DNA of 64,000 bases from Selaginella moellendorffii (lineage: Eukaryota; Streptophyta; Lycopodiopsida; Selaginellales; Selaginellaceae), in the NCBI RefSeq assembly GCF_000143415.4, contig NW_003314374.1:1-64000 (forward strand), given 5' to 3'. Both the position numbers and the translations under genes were made by a program. Below, one piece after another: positions 18,529 to 29,283 of the stretch. The stretch's first letter is position 1. Every line of letters begins with the position of its first letter. The notes beneath the pieces are model-generated. The model did not search any database. It saw only the letters and a program-made list of their open reading frames with translations, and had not been told where the DNA came from.

Positions 18529-19230
18529 CTAATTGATGGAGAGCTCGGGCTCCACTATCTCGGACTCCACCACCTCGGCCTCCTTGATCTCGGGCTCTTT
18601 TTCCTCCTCGAATTTGGACGCTTGTTCTTCGATTTGTGGAGCTGGTGCTGCCTGTTCTTCAACCTCGCCGGGACTGCGACGCTCATCCAGGATTTTTTTT
18701 ACGTCCTCCAAGCTAGGCGGTTCCCGGAACCTATAATCGGCCTCTCTAGGCTTGTAAGTTACGAACAGGATCCCGCAAGTGATGACCTGCTCGAGCAAAT
18801 CAAGAAAAGCAAAGATTGGACAAGAATGGCGACTTACCGCTACCACGATTCCAATCGCCCAGAGATACTGTAGGATGAATCCCAGCCAGTTCCACTGCGG
18901 CCCTTCCCAGAAATCTGGAACCATTCCTGGATCGAAATAATCGTCGTTGGGAAAAGGAGCTGGAGTGGGATTCGACGACGACGAGGATTTCGCTCCGGAT
19001 TTCTGCTTGTCATCCGAAATCGCGACCTTGGAGGAAGAATCTGGTTGCTTCACATTCTTACCGGAGGAAGACGGCGACGACGATTCCAACTTCTTGGCCC
19101 GGATGAGACTACTCCTCCTGGCGATCGCGACGTGGTTCCTGCTGGGAAGAGGATTTAATCCGCTCCTCCGGTGGAGGAACGGCGATGGCGCGCCGAGAGC
19201 GTGGACGCCATGCCGCGATGCTAGCGCCAT
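18529..19230 (-). CDS. Plastid-targeted small membrane protein, function unknown
   Basis: Two exons (19230-18838 and 18786-18529) encode 216 residues. Residues 1-45 are rich in Ala, Ser and Arg with few acids and look like a chloroplast transit peptide. A Ser-rich linker follows, then an aromatic block (P-D-F-W-E-G-P-Q-W-N-W-L-G-F) and one transmembrane helix (roughly residues 118-142) with Y-K-P-R-E-A-D-Y just after it. The tail from about residue 160 is acidic (Glu/Pro/Ala-rich). The 51-bp intron sits inside the helix, is a multiple of three and has no stop, so an intron-retaining transcript would encode a 17-residue-longer protein with a broken helix. The Met at 19230 is preferred to upstream in-frame Mets because the transit-like segment starts there. 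I do not recognise the family by name. Confidence 0.72.
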   Translation of the reverse strand: MALASRHGVHALGAPSPFLHRRSGLNPLPSRNHVAIARRSSLIRAKKLESSSPSSSGKNVKQPDSSSKVAISDDKQKSGAKSSSSSNPTPAPFPNDDYFDPGMVPDFWEGPQWNWLGFILQYLWAIGIVVAVSRHSCPIFAFLDLLEQVITCGILFVTYKPREADYRFREPPSLEDVKKILDERRSPGEVEEQAAPAPQIEEQASKFEEEKEPEIKEAEVVESEIVEPELSIN

Positions 19231-19424
19231 TGCGCCTGGGAAGAAAGAAATCTGCCCCAGACGATGATACATCCACAACCACTCGTTTAAATCTTTATTC
19301 CGGGCAAAATTCCGGTTCTTTTCTACAAAAATGGTGACGTGGAGGTAAAGGTGGGGTATGACCAGGGAAAATGCAGGGTATGACGAAGGAAACAGCGAGG
19401 GAAGAACAGGGGAGAACAAACGAA

Positions 19425-20458
19425 TCAATTCACGTAGCGGCAGTTCTTCCTGATCTGGCCGCTACTGCCCGTGAGCACCTTGTGGGCGGTGAGCTTCTGG
19501 TAGGCGGTGATGTATGTCTGGAAGAATTGGTTCTGGTCCTGGGCGAATTTCGCTACGGCGGTGCTGGTTCTCGAGTCTTGGCCCAGCGCCGCGTCGATGC
19601 TGAAGAGCCCGAGCCTGGAGCTCACCTCCTGGTAGTAGCGATTGTCGAATCGCAAGCTGGTGAAATCGTTCATCACCGTGGTGGTGTTGAGAATGAATCG
19701 CGGATCCGAGACGGGACAGCTGATCCGGAGGCGCGCCGCGTAGAAGGGATTGAGGTTGGAATCCAGGGTCGGGTAGAGGCGATTGACGATGTTGAGACAG
19801 TGGCCGACGCCCAGCGTGTGCGCGCCCATGATCGCCACGCTCTCCTCGATGGACATGCCCATGGCGCGGAAGATTTCCAGGAATTTGTCGACGCTGATCG
19901 TGGGCGGGGGCAGCGCCGCGTCGGCGGCGCGATTGCTCGCGAATGTGGCATCCCTCCGCCCGAGCTGGATGGGGAAATCCGGGCCGCCAGCAATCGCCGC
20001 GGCGTCCCGGCCCGCCAGCGCGACGATGTCCGCGCACGAGACCTCTCCGCCGCCGCATTGCGCATCCACCGCCGCCTTGATCCGATCGATGATCGCGAGC
20101 TCCCGGACGCCGAAATTTCGATCGGACACCATCTCGCTGGTGATGGAGCCCTTGTTGTTGAGCAGGATCGATGCGTCGCAGCCCTGGATGGAAATTGATC
20201 GAGGATGTCAGCGTCGATAAAGTCTATCTAGCTTACCCCGACTTGGCAGTCGTGGAAGGAGAGGCGGAGGAGCGCCGCCGCGGCGGTGGGATCGCCAAAG
20301 AGGCTGCTCATGATCGTCGATCTCACCGTGCTCTCCAGCCCCGGGCAAGATTTCTTGTAGAAACCGAACGAGAGCTGGGAGGAGCTCGAGCTTGCGAGTG
20401 TCAGGACCATGGCTAGAATCACCCACATTGCGAAATTGGATCCCCAATTCACCGCCAT
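19425..20458 (-). CDS. Class III secretory peroxidase
   Basis: Exons 20458-20237 and 20183-19425 (53-bp intron) give 326 residues, the normal length. A signal peptide (about residues 1-27) ends before Q-L-S-F-G-F-Y. The distal haem site is present as L-L-R-L-S-F-H-D-C (catalytic Arg and His), followed by G-C-D-A-S-I-L-L. The proximal haem-ligand His lies in M-G-A-H-T-L-G-V-G-H-C. V-S-C-A-D-I and the G-R-R-D block are also present. The enzyme oxidises phenolics with H2O2 in the apophysat/cell wall, as in lignification or extensin crosslinking. Unusual points are Q in place of the common F after F-H-D-C, and an I-T-S-E-M segment where N-x-S-E-K is usual. The intron splits the V-G|G-C-D-A-S block. 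Confidence 0.93.
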
Positions 20459-20949
20459 CGCCGTCGCCGTTCTTAAGGCTTCTCCTCTCGCTCCAATTCG
20501 ATCAGGTACGTACCGATTGATCTGCTGCAAGGGAGGAATTGGATCTGAGCGAACGCAACCAGGCCTCGATTCGATTGAATGCGCACAAATGCTTCAACCG
20601 ATCGAGGTACCAGGGATTCCTCTTCCTTGCAGGGGAGTAAATTCGAATTGCAGGAAGCTCTCTCAAGATCAAGATCGCTAGATCATCGCTCGCTCGATTG
20701 CTAGCAGCGAGACTTGGGGATCGTCTCACTACTCATTGGGAGAGAATGCGTGGAGAGATCCCTGGTTGGTATATGTACAGGGGAGCTCTAGCTCCAAAAC
20801 ATCAATGCTTGACTTGCTAAAGCTGCCACAAAGTTAAAAAAAGGGAGGTAAAAATTGAAGAGGAAAGCAAGAAATTATGCTGTGCTGCTCGGATGATGAA
20901 TTGTGAGGTGATACTTTTTTTATACCATCCCTACCTTGATTTTTACCAC

Positions 20950-21770
20950 GAGCTCCCTCGAAATGAGCTCTTCTAGAAGGGAGAATTTCAAGGGAGAACA
21001 AATGCCCTTCTTTGGCATTTCTCTAATGAGAAATTTAGGAGAGTTGCAAAGCTCAAGTAGCACGTCCAAAAACTTGGCCTTTTCCAAACACTCGTTACAA
21101 TCTATGGCGGCATCGACTATTCAGCTCCGGGATGCTCGTCTGCAACTTGCTTAGGAACCTCTATCCGCTTGCTTCGAGAAACTTTGTAGCGCTCTCCATG
21201 GCCATCTTGAGCGTCTTGATGATCGCCGGAAGCACACTCTTCCAAATGCCTGCACGTCGCTAGAGCAAAGCAGAACTTCCAGGTACCTCGTCATCCTGGC
21301 GACCATGGATTTCTTGGCAGCATCTATCAGCACCAAGATGGCCTCTTTAACGTTTTTGCTTCAGACAAGGCGCTGCTTCGATACCACCGGATAAGGCCAC
21401 GCCAAGTTGCCAGCCAGGAGCACAGCGTTTTCGAGCCGGCTCGCAGTGCTTCTCTGTACGACACTACAGCGTCGGCATAGCGGCCCTGTCGCTTGAAAAA
21501 CTGGGGCAAGAGTTCACCTTGTTGAAAAAACTCTTGTAGTGCCGGGTAGATGATCGGCAAGAAAGTAGCATCACACCAAGCGCACCTGAGCAGCGTCTGC
21601 AAGGAAATAAGCAACGTAAAACCTGTTCAAGAGTGTCCATAAAAAACATGGAAAATGAAAGAGGCTCTAGAATTTATGTACCTGATGATCGTTCCAGACA
21701 TCAGGTAGACTCCTTCCAGAAGAAGGATCGCCAACTGGAAGGCCGCGAAAGGAAAGGAGAAAGCCAAAGA
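20950..21770 (-). pseudogene. NPG1/TTC7-like TPR protein relic
   Basis: On the minus strand two exon-like pieces can be read. One is at about 21770-21680 (A-I-L-L-L-E-G-V-Y-L, ending at a GT donor). The second is at about 21600-21340, following a 'ccttgcag' acceptor, and contains E-L-L-P-Q-F-F-K-R-Q-G-R-Y-A-D-A-V and S-Y-R-E-A-L. This order resembles the calmodulin-binding TPR proteins of the No Pollen Germination group (TTC7 relatives). Further down, E-A-I-L-V-L-I-D-A-A and later blocks are in shifted frames and no continuous protein is possible. It lies directly behind the SNF8 gene. The assignment rests on short motifs. Confidence 0.4.
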
Positions 21771-21809
21771 ATGGCGGGACTGTATTCGCAGCTTCGAAAA
21801 GGGATCTTT

Positions 21810-23038
21810 CTAGAGTTCTTCCGCATTGCTAGAACTGAGACTAACACAAGGAAACCAATACCTTCGTTTCCTATCAGGGTGTCCATCGTCAATCATCACC
21901 AGGCCTTCCTGTAGTGGAAAGAGAATTAGAAACAAACGAAAGAATGATCAAAGCAACTAAACGTTTCCCCTGATTGGAAACTAGTGAAGAATTCTGAGAG
22001 CGTCTCACCTTCATCAATGTTTCCAAAGCATCGATCACTCGACCGGGATGCCACGATAGAGCGCGTTCTACGTCTTCAACCAGAACAAATCCACGGACCT
22101 GGAAGTAAAAAAAGAAGAGTATAAGATACGTAGTCTCAAAAGTTTCAATCACCTCTGCGAGTTCTAAGATTTGGTTGTGGTCTTTGTTGAGCTCGGTTGG
22201 AACAGAGCGAACGAGTTTCTTTTTGCCGACGGTGAAAACCTCGAAGCCACTTCCGAGTACCTGCAAATAAGCCGTCATGGGACGAATGGTTGACGAGTCT
22301 GCAAAATCATTGAAAGATAACCCATCACACTGCAAACAAATGAATGGAAAACAAAAACAAGAAGAAGCGAACAGAATTAATCCAACGAATTTTTTTCTGC
22401 CCAGGTTTTCTCGTGTTTTCCATACCTTGAGCTTGTCAATCGCCTTGAGACAATCATCGCTAGTGATCGTCTCCCGGGACGTTCGTCTCTTCTTAGATAG
22501 CATCGAGCAGAGCTCGTTGAGATCAATTAGTCCTCCATTGTGAGATCGAGTCGCAAGGCAGATCTCTACAATCTGGACACCTGCGAGCTGAGACTCATCA
22601 ACCAAAAAAAGAGAGAACACGAAGAAAACTTACCAATTTCGTAGTAAAAATCTCCAATTCCTAGAAGCTCGGCCCAGAAACCTTTGTTGGACGCTAAAGG
22701 ATCGACTCCGACTTTGGAACACATCTCATGGAACTGAGCCCGGAACGCTGGATTCTTCTTGATATCATGCTAAGAAACAAACCAAAGCAATCCCATTCAC
22801 GCTCACGATTCCACTCCCATACCTTGTGCTTGCGCGCAAATTCTTCTAGCTGCGTCCTAAACGTCGCCAGCTGCTCTTTGAGAAGATCCGTCCGGATTCT
22901 CGCCACATTCTCGCCAACAGACCGATACTGATCCTGGAATCAACGAAAGCACAGCGTCCGATCCCCACAGCTGAAACAATCTCATACCCTAGCTGCAGCC
23001 GCGGAATGCAATCCCGAGATCCCAGGGCGCCTCTTCAT
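21810..23038 (-). CDS. SNF8: ESCRT-II subunit SNF8 (VPS22/EAP30)
   Basis: Seven exons: 23038-22988, 22933-22823, 22769-22634, 22580-22426, 22260-22153, 22098-22009 and 21908-21810, giving 249 residues, the normal size. Landmarks: [10 protein letters not shown] at the N terminus, a coiled helix (L-K-E-Q-L-A-T-F-R), [29 protein letters not shown], the winged-helix block L-G-S-G-F-E-V-F and V-R-S-V-P-T-E-L-N, and the C-terminal R-R-Y-W-F-P. ESCRT-II bridges ESCRT-I and ESCRT-III on endosomes in multivesicular-body sorting. Introns are 53-165 bp. Introns 4 (165 bp) and 5 (54 bp) are multiples of three and free of stops, so retention would extend the protein instead of truncating it. Confidence 0.92.
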
Positions 23039-23249
23039 CGTCCAACAAGAAGAGCCCTAAAATCATGGCTTTCGAGGTAAATTTCTCTTTTATTCATTTC
23101 CAAAGCTATGTAAAGCTATGTTGTTCACATAACTGGAGTGGTAAATTGCAACACCCATGCTATGGCCAATTATGTCCCAACCAACCAGAAAAGAACGTGA
23201 TTTTTTTATGTTGGTATCTTCTTTCTCATCCCGACATAAATCCTTTACA

Positions 23250-23640
23250 GTATGTTTCTTAAGAGTGTTTCCAAGGGAAAAGGCAAAACGCTCGTGTATA
23301 AAAAAACCATCATCTAGAAAATGTGGCCTCCACTCTCCAGCAGTTATCATCACTGAAAACCATTCGTAAGCTTGTTCATCTCCACCTTTCATTTTATTCT
23401 TCTTCTTTAGTTTTGAGCTTGATTTTGATTGTGTGGGGATTTGGCCACCACTTTGAGGCAAAGTGACATAACTAGAGCTGTAAAGAGTGATGCTGGTTTG
23501 TATATCCCAAGCACATCCAGGACAAACCATGACATGAAATTAGTCCACCCTAACTCCATACTTGCACAAGATGTGATTTTCTTATCCCATTGCAACACTC
23601 CGTTAAGAATCGGAAAAAGCATGATTTTAACAGGTACAAA
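23250..23640 (+). repeat. Dispersed gene-derived repeat, copy 1
   Basis: This shares ordered blocks with the minus strand of 28140-28640: 'gtggcctcca', 'ctctccagcagtt', 'ttcttcttctttagttttgagcttgat', 'gtaaagagtgatgct' against 'gtgaagagtgatgct', and 'taacaggta' at the end, which looks like an exon end with a GT donor. Many stops are present in this copy. The parent protein is not recognised. Confidence 0.6.
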
Positions 23641-24171
23641 ACTTTGTCAGAGTTGTCTCACAAGATGTAAATGAAAAATTTATGGTTGAAACAACATTAA
23701 TCCCAAGGTAGATAAGAAATTAAAGCTTATCTAGAAAAGGCTTCCACCACGAATATTGACTTGACATCCCTGTAGTTTTCTAGATTTCTGGAAAAAAACA
23801 AACTCATTGACTTGTTAAACCCATAGGATGAAGTCTTACAATTCACACTTTATTGTAGAATATAGAGATGATAGAACGTGTTCATAACTGGAAGATCGAT
23901 GAAACAACAATTCCAACCTCTCTTTCAGTGGAAGGTGTTGGGAGGGTCGTTCTTCATGACTGGGAAGCTTAAACCATTCAAATATCTAAAAAGTCAACGT
24001 GATCTCAATATATATCACATACAAAAACATAGTTTGCCAAAGCGTCCTGGAGTGCAATAATAGCGGCTTATCGCATCACGGCATGGAAAAATCGCCGCAG
24101 CTGTGCCTCTTATATTTCAATGGGATGTCAGCTTTCCGGGCAATTGTGCGATCTTACTGCAAATCCTGAGG

Positions 24172-24390
24172 CTAAGACTGACCGCGGTGCCTTTCTGAAG
24201 CCCCGCAAAGCTCGCAAATCACTGGGTCTCCCAGGTGGTGGAATGGCCGTTGTGCAAAGTGCTTGAAGCTCACCACCAATAGGTCTTTGCCCGTGAACTC
24301 CCTGCCACAGTTCTCGAGCTCCGCAAGTGCTTCGCAAAGATAGCACGCGGCCAAAAGCGACGCTACAGTAAATGCAACGACATGATCCAT
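24172..24390 (-). CDS. Small ORF with a signal-peptide-like start (doubtful gene)
   Basis: A 72-residue ORF from the Met at 24390. A hydrophobic N terminus (residues 5-22) resembles a signal peptide and is followed by a short Cys-containing body (C-G-R-E-F, V-I-C-E-L-C-G). No family is recognised and it sits in a relic-rich area next to a LINE fragment. It could equally be chance. Confidence 0.2.
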   Translation of the reverse strand: MDHVVAFTVASLLAACYLCEALAELENCGREFTGKDLLVVSFKHFAQRPFHHLGDPVICELCGASERHRGQS

Positions 24391-24639
24391 GGACATTTGC
24401 TATTTTTTAAGAGACAGGCAATGCGTGTTCAGACAATCGCCACTCAGGAATGGGAAGAGTACAGCGTCCCTTGCCTGATATTGAAAGCCAAGGCACTCAA
24501 GCTCAGGTGCAATCGGCCATACAGGACCTGCCGCTGGGCAAGGCACTTGATCATCTTGGATTCACGATGGAGATGCTTCGAGCTGCGGGGCCAGAGTGGA
24601 TTGCTAGTGGAGATCTTTAATTAAGTAGAGGCTTCCCCA

Positions 24640-25270
24640 TGGCCTGAACGGTCAATAGAGTTATCCTCCTATACAAATCCGGGGATCCCTCTGTTGTCAC
24701 CAGCTACAAAACATTGGATGTGGCCAGCATTTTTGCAAAGATATTTGCCTGCTTGCTGGAGAAAGAGCTCTCTAGTTGGATGGAAAGGAGTGGGAAGGGT
24801 TTCCGGAGGCATTATTCTTGTAAAGACCAACTCCTGACACTCCAGAACGGAACTGAGTCCTTTTCCTGGGATATGTGGACTTAGCGGATGGTGCAATTGC
24901 AAATCTTTGACAGCCTGCCGATTGAGTCACACATCGGTGTACGCCATCTATCCCCAACTTTGTTCGCCATCTACGTGGATGTTGCAGGGGAAGGTGCTCT
25001 CACGTCTTACCAACTCTCTGGCATGCACCTATATGCGCTGCTCTATGCCGATGATATACTCTTGCCAGCTCCGTCAGCGGCTAAACCTGGGTCTACGTGC
25101 TCAATGACGTTCTGTCACACACCCTGGCATCATATCGATGTGATCATATGCTCCTTGTGGAAATGGGACTAAGAACACCCCTGCATCTTCGCATTTGTTG
25201 CTTATGCCAAACAGATCAGGTGGAAGATGTGTTTCATGTTGTTTACAACTGCATGGCCTTTGTATTATTA
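24640..25270 (+). mobile_element. LINE (non-LTR retrotransposon) reverse transcriptase fragment
   Basis: Plus-strand translation in shifting frames gives the usual LINE order: an L-L-Y-K-S-G-D-P-S block (about 24660-24700), a K-I-F-A-C-L-L-E helix, a G-F-R-R-x-x-S-C-K-D-Q block, S-P-T-L-F-A-I-Y-V-D-V-A, and the catalytic Y-A-D-D motif at 25041-25055. A later part (about 25140-25260) reads like the C-terminal zinc-binding region of plant LINEs (I-C-C-L-C...V-E-D-V-F-H-V-V-Y-N-C). Segments between are missing and frames are broken. It is dead. Confidence 0.75.
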
Positions 25271-25494
25271 AGCTCAGGTGAAGAAAGAAAACGATACAAG
25301 TCAGCCAACACTACCCCGGGAATCGAGATCACCACCTCCTACAGGATTTGAATTTCAAACGCGCGTGTGGAGCTTTGATTTCTTATACTCTGCCACAACT
25401 TACTACTCAGTGTTGCCAGAAAATCCACCCCATGTCTCTTCTTATGCATAGGAGCTGAGGCACCACTCTTTTATCATGTCATCCTTGTGCTCCT

Positions 25495-25716
25495 TCACCG
25501 TCTTGGCGTGGGGTGCTCGTTGCTTTCTCCAGGAGTGTTGCCGGGAGTTTTTTCTCCAGTGCTACCACCCCAAGTAGCGTTGTTATCACGAACTTCTCGA
25601 CTGCCCCAGCCATTTCCACCACCATCTTCACCAGTATTCCAGCCTCTGCCACCATTGTTGCCAGTGTTCCAGCCTCCACGGTCGTTGCTGGGTAACGCCA
25701 CCACCATTGTCGCCAA
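25495..25716 (-). pseudogene. GW/WG-repeat fragment (possible Argonaute-hook region)
   Basis: A short minus-strand ORF of 73 residues is dominated by Gly, Asn, Thr and regularly spaced Trp: G-G-W-N-T-G, R-G-W-N-T-G, N-G-W-G-S and A-T-W-G-G-S. Such WG/GW arrays are the Argonaute-binding hook of plant RNA-directed DNA methylation proteins (the SPT5-like KTF1 and the C-terminal domain of Pol V NRPE1). No other domain of either protein is visible nearby, and upstream sequence continues Gly-rich in another frame, so this is probably a fragment. Another glycine-rich protein is possible. Confidence 0.35.
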
Positions 25717-25719
25717 TGG

Positions 25720-28135
25720 CTCGCCCCTTAAGGTGGTCCGGCTGTTTGCAGCTTTCGGATCAAGTTTTTTTATTTGCGAGAATTTTACTACTGAGTTGCT
25801 ATGATCTTACGTGGTTTGTTGTGGCAGTCATGCTCTCGAGAACATGTACTGCCAGACAAATCTTAGTACACATGGTAATGTTTAATTGGACTGACTTAAA
25901 CCTCCACTTAGGATTGCCAAGTGTACTGCCTCAACGGGCTCGCCACGTGCACGTTAAGGCGGTTCACTGGCAACCCGTGAACCAATCATCGTCAGCTTCA
26001 CCATTTTCCCGGGATTTCTACCACAAGGTTGTTGCAGTGATGCACCGTCAACGAAGCTATTATCTGAAAAAAAAGTCGTTACAAACAGAGAAATCAGGAT
26101 TTCTCCAGCTACATGGAATTTCGATGGTAGTAACTTCGATCTCTTTTTCCAATGCGTCCTTCTTGGAGGAACGCAAGATTATAAGATGATTCTCCGGTCG
26201 AAGAGAAAAGACTGTCTGTTTTGGAACATCGAAGGACTTTCATACCCACAGGAGCGATTTTCCGCGTGGTCTGAATTGTGAACGAAAAGAAAGTCCTTGA
26301 AAATCATTTACAAGAGAAAGAAGAAGAGAAACATCACCTTTCGCTTATAGACCAAAATTCTTGTGCATCCTCTATACATTTCCCTCAGACATCTCGGTCA
26401 GGTGCTCTACATTAGCTGAAGGAATCCTATTGCAGCACCGGATCGTGGGAAGCTGTGGTCGTGGTTTTCTCATACAGCTTTTGCCTTCTCGCTGTTTGAT
26501 CATCATTTACAGCAGCACTCGAATCGTCAACATCCCGGTCTTCCTATCTGACAGATCGGTAGGGCTCCGTTTTCCTTTCAGGATGCATAAGAAGGGAAGC
26601 GAGATGGATCGGACAGTGTGGGAGGAGCGTCGCCATGCCCCGGCATATCTAAAATGCGCGATCATATCAGGTCTTAGCGTTGCAGGGAGGCCGATCTTAT
26701 CTTTGCGTGCGTGCATGAGCGCTACAAGATGCCCGGATGGTCGCCTTGAGCATGTTCGCAAGGTGCTCGCGAGTGTGCTGTGATTTTTGCGTGAAGGAGA
26801 GCTACAAGATGCCCGATTTTGTCCTGCTTCTAGTCGGCAAGAAAGGGAGCTCGCCAGTGGGATCTTTGGCGCTGTGATCAGGAGCGCTATTTGTCTTGCT
26901 TCTAGTCGGCAAGAAAGGGGTCGCCGTTGGGCTGCTCGCGGCTCGCTCGCGGATGGATATCTTTGAAGGCATCCCTCCCAGTCTCGGATCGTCAAACTCT
27001 ATAGGAGGGTAGTCACGCCACTTTGGATTCGCATTCTCACTCATCTATGCTACCCTCGAGAAACTTCGAGGTCGCTGTTATCCTTTGAGCATGCCCCGAA
27101 TGGCTGGCCGCCAATAACCTCACGCGCTTAGATTGTGTTCCACGCCGCCTTTGTGATCGTGCCATCAGGATGCCGCTCCCACTTGTAAAACGAGACCCCG
27201 ATTGAGCAATACGCCTTAGAGAACGTCGCTCTCTTGATCATCGCCGACCTGTTCAAGCTTCTCGTCTAGTGCAGCATACATGTTATACCATTTTGCGCAC
27301 AGGAAGAGGATCCCGCCTGGCCGCCTGCCGTCGAATTCGCCACTGAAAAAAGTGCGACTCGCAACGCGCAAGCAGCAAAAGGATTTACCTGTACGACATT
27401 AACACCCGGAAAGGAAGCCCGCGGGATCCTTCCATGGATCTGGGAGATGCCTGATGATCCAGCTCTCCCCGATAACAATCCGTGGATGCGGCAAGAGCTC
27501 CTCAAGCGACAAGAGTGCCATCAACCTGGAAAAGTGCAGTGTAGGATTTTAGGATTGCCAATTTATTCTATACTGGTAAAGAATCCAGAAAAATTCCACA
27601 GCATGGGTGATTGATTGACAATTGATTCACAATCCCAGTCGCAGTGGTGGCCGATATGATCACCCTTGTCGTCTCTTGGAATTGCAGTATATGGCAACTC
27701 TCATTTAATAATTGCTAACAAGTTCTCTTCCATCCATGACAACATTTCAATGGAAGTTTAAACAAGTATGGTGAACATTAGTGTATGCAGAGAACATTCG
27801 ATGATAAGATAGAAACGATTTTCTTGCTATGTTTTTCTTGTAAACCATGACAAGGATAGGAAAACTATACAGATATTGTGGGATGTGCTCAAGCTGTCTA
27901 CCTCAAATGCCAAGTTCAATTCTTGCTGAAACTCTAGTTTCCCAGAAGACAAGTTTACATCTTCTTTGACTTTCACTACTTTGCTAGAAATTATTAGTGA
28001 TAAGTAAACCTTGATTACAAATATATTGGAGGAATGTACTCGATTATTAATCAAACCATCTTCATGAATAATTTAGGAATATACAATGGCCTTTCACCCT
28101 AAAAAAGGACTGCCTACAGTCAAATGATTTTCTTG
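25720..28135. other. No recognisable gene
   Basis: I see only short ORFs without known domains. At 26800-27044 (minus) an 80-residue ORF contains a repeated P-F-L-P-T-R-S segment. At DNA level this reflects a direct repeat, 'cttctagtcggcaagaaagg' at about 26829 and 26899. The stretch 27000-27540 on the minus strand has a coding feel (for example F-Y-K-W-E-R-H-P-D-G-T-I-T-K) but is broken by stops; the family is not recognised. Confidence 0.4.
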
Positions 28136-28139
28136 ACTT

Positions 28140-28640
28140 GGACATTGAGCACTTTTACCTGTTAAGAACACCACTGCCAGAATGAGAACATTGCATTCTT
28201 CCATATGTATATGGAGCTTGGGTGGATTGCATTGGCCTAGACGTCTTGGCTAGAGCTATATCCCTGCAAGCATCACTCTTCACAAGTCTAGCTATGTCTG
28301 ATCTGACATGCTTTATACTTTCGCGATCAACATGCTCTTGATCAAGCTCAAAACTCAAAAAAGAAGAAGAAAATGAAAGCTGGATGAACGAGTTCACATT
28401 TGGTTTTCCAGTGACAACTGCTGGAGAGTAGCCATGGAACTTAGAATTCCATGTGGAGGCCACCTTTTCTGGATGATGGCTAGACTTTTAGGCATTAGTG
28501 TGCTGCCAGACATCAGGACGGGTACTACTTTGTAATTGGATGCACCCCTGTGCTCAAGTGCGACTTTCCAATCTCCAAGCTGCTGTTCTATGGTGTAAGC
28601 TAGGATGAGAGCACTCTCCACCAGCATTGGCTCTCATAGG
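28140..28640 (-). repeat. Dispersed gene-derived repeat, copy 2 (best preserved)
   Basis: This minus-strand copy of the repeat seen at 23250-23640 still has open frames: 28627-28394 (77 residues) and 28463-28155 (102 residues) overlap in different frames. The longer one reads W-N-S-K-F-H-G-Y-S-P-A-V-V, then S-F-E-L-D-Q-E-H and D-I-A-R-L-V-K-S-D-A-C, and ends at a GT donor-like 'aacaggtaaaa'. It looks like part of a spliced gene or a transposon-carried exon. Family unknown. Confidence 0.5.
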
Positions 28641-28724
28641 ACTGGGAAGTCACAGTGGCATTCCAGTAGCGCTTCAAGTGGTACATCCAGTTGCAAAACA
28701 AAGTAATGTATCCAGTTTTGGTTT

Positions 28725-28790
28725 TTCTGGCTTGGATACTTCAAGTTCCATGGGTACTCTCCAGCAATTGTGACTGGAAAATATTGGACG
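28725..28790 (+). repeat. Dispersed gene-derived repeat, short copy 3 (inverted to copy 2)
   Basis: The block 'aagttccatgggtactctcc' with 'agcaattgtgactggaaaa' is a near copy of the minus strand at 28395-28450 in inverted orientation, about 300 bp away. The flanking ORF on either strand has no recognised domain. Confidence 0.6.
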
Positions 28791-29283
28791 AACACCAGCA
28801 AAGGCCTCTTATCTTTGAAACCACTTGCTGTAAGAAATCTCCCACGCCAGATCCACACTTCGTAATCAGACACTGGGAGCAGGGAAGTAGAACTATTTTT
28901 TCCTGTGCTTTTATCTCAAATCCCCCACCGGAATTGAAAGAATAGCAAAGAGGAAGAGCTATGAAAAACTTCGCAATTTCCAAGTGATACTCGGGCTTAA
29001 CAAGAATGCACACTAATCTAAAGAAAGGACAATAAGCGCTCACTAGGAGAGCCGCGAATATGCCCCGCATTTAAAGGCCCGCATTTAAACGCTCGTTCTT
29101 TGGCTGTTTGATAACGAACATAAAGGCCGAGATTTAATAAACGAGGATGAAAGGATTTGGTTATAAGAGGAGAAAAAATTTGATCCATCATAGAGTACGA
29201 ATTAAGATATCACCAGTAGCATACAAAACCATACTAGAAAACCTCCCTTGCGAACCACTGATTGATCGAAGAACACTCGCGAC

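Noticed and set aside
23090-23530. 146-residue minus-strand ORF
   Set aside because: The sequence is a plus-strand copy of the dispersed repeat whose coding side is the other strand; no domain is visible in the minus frame.
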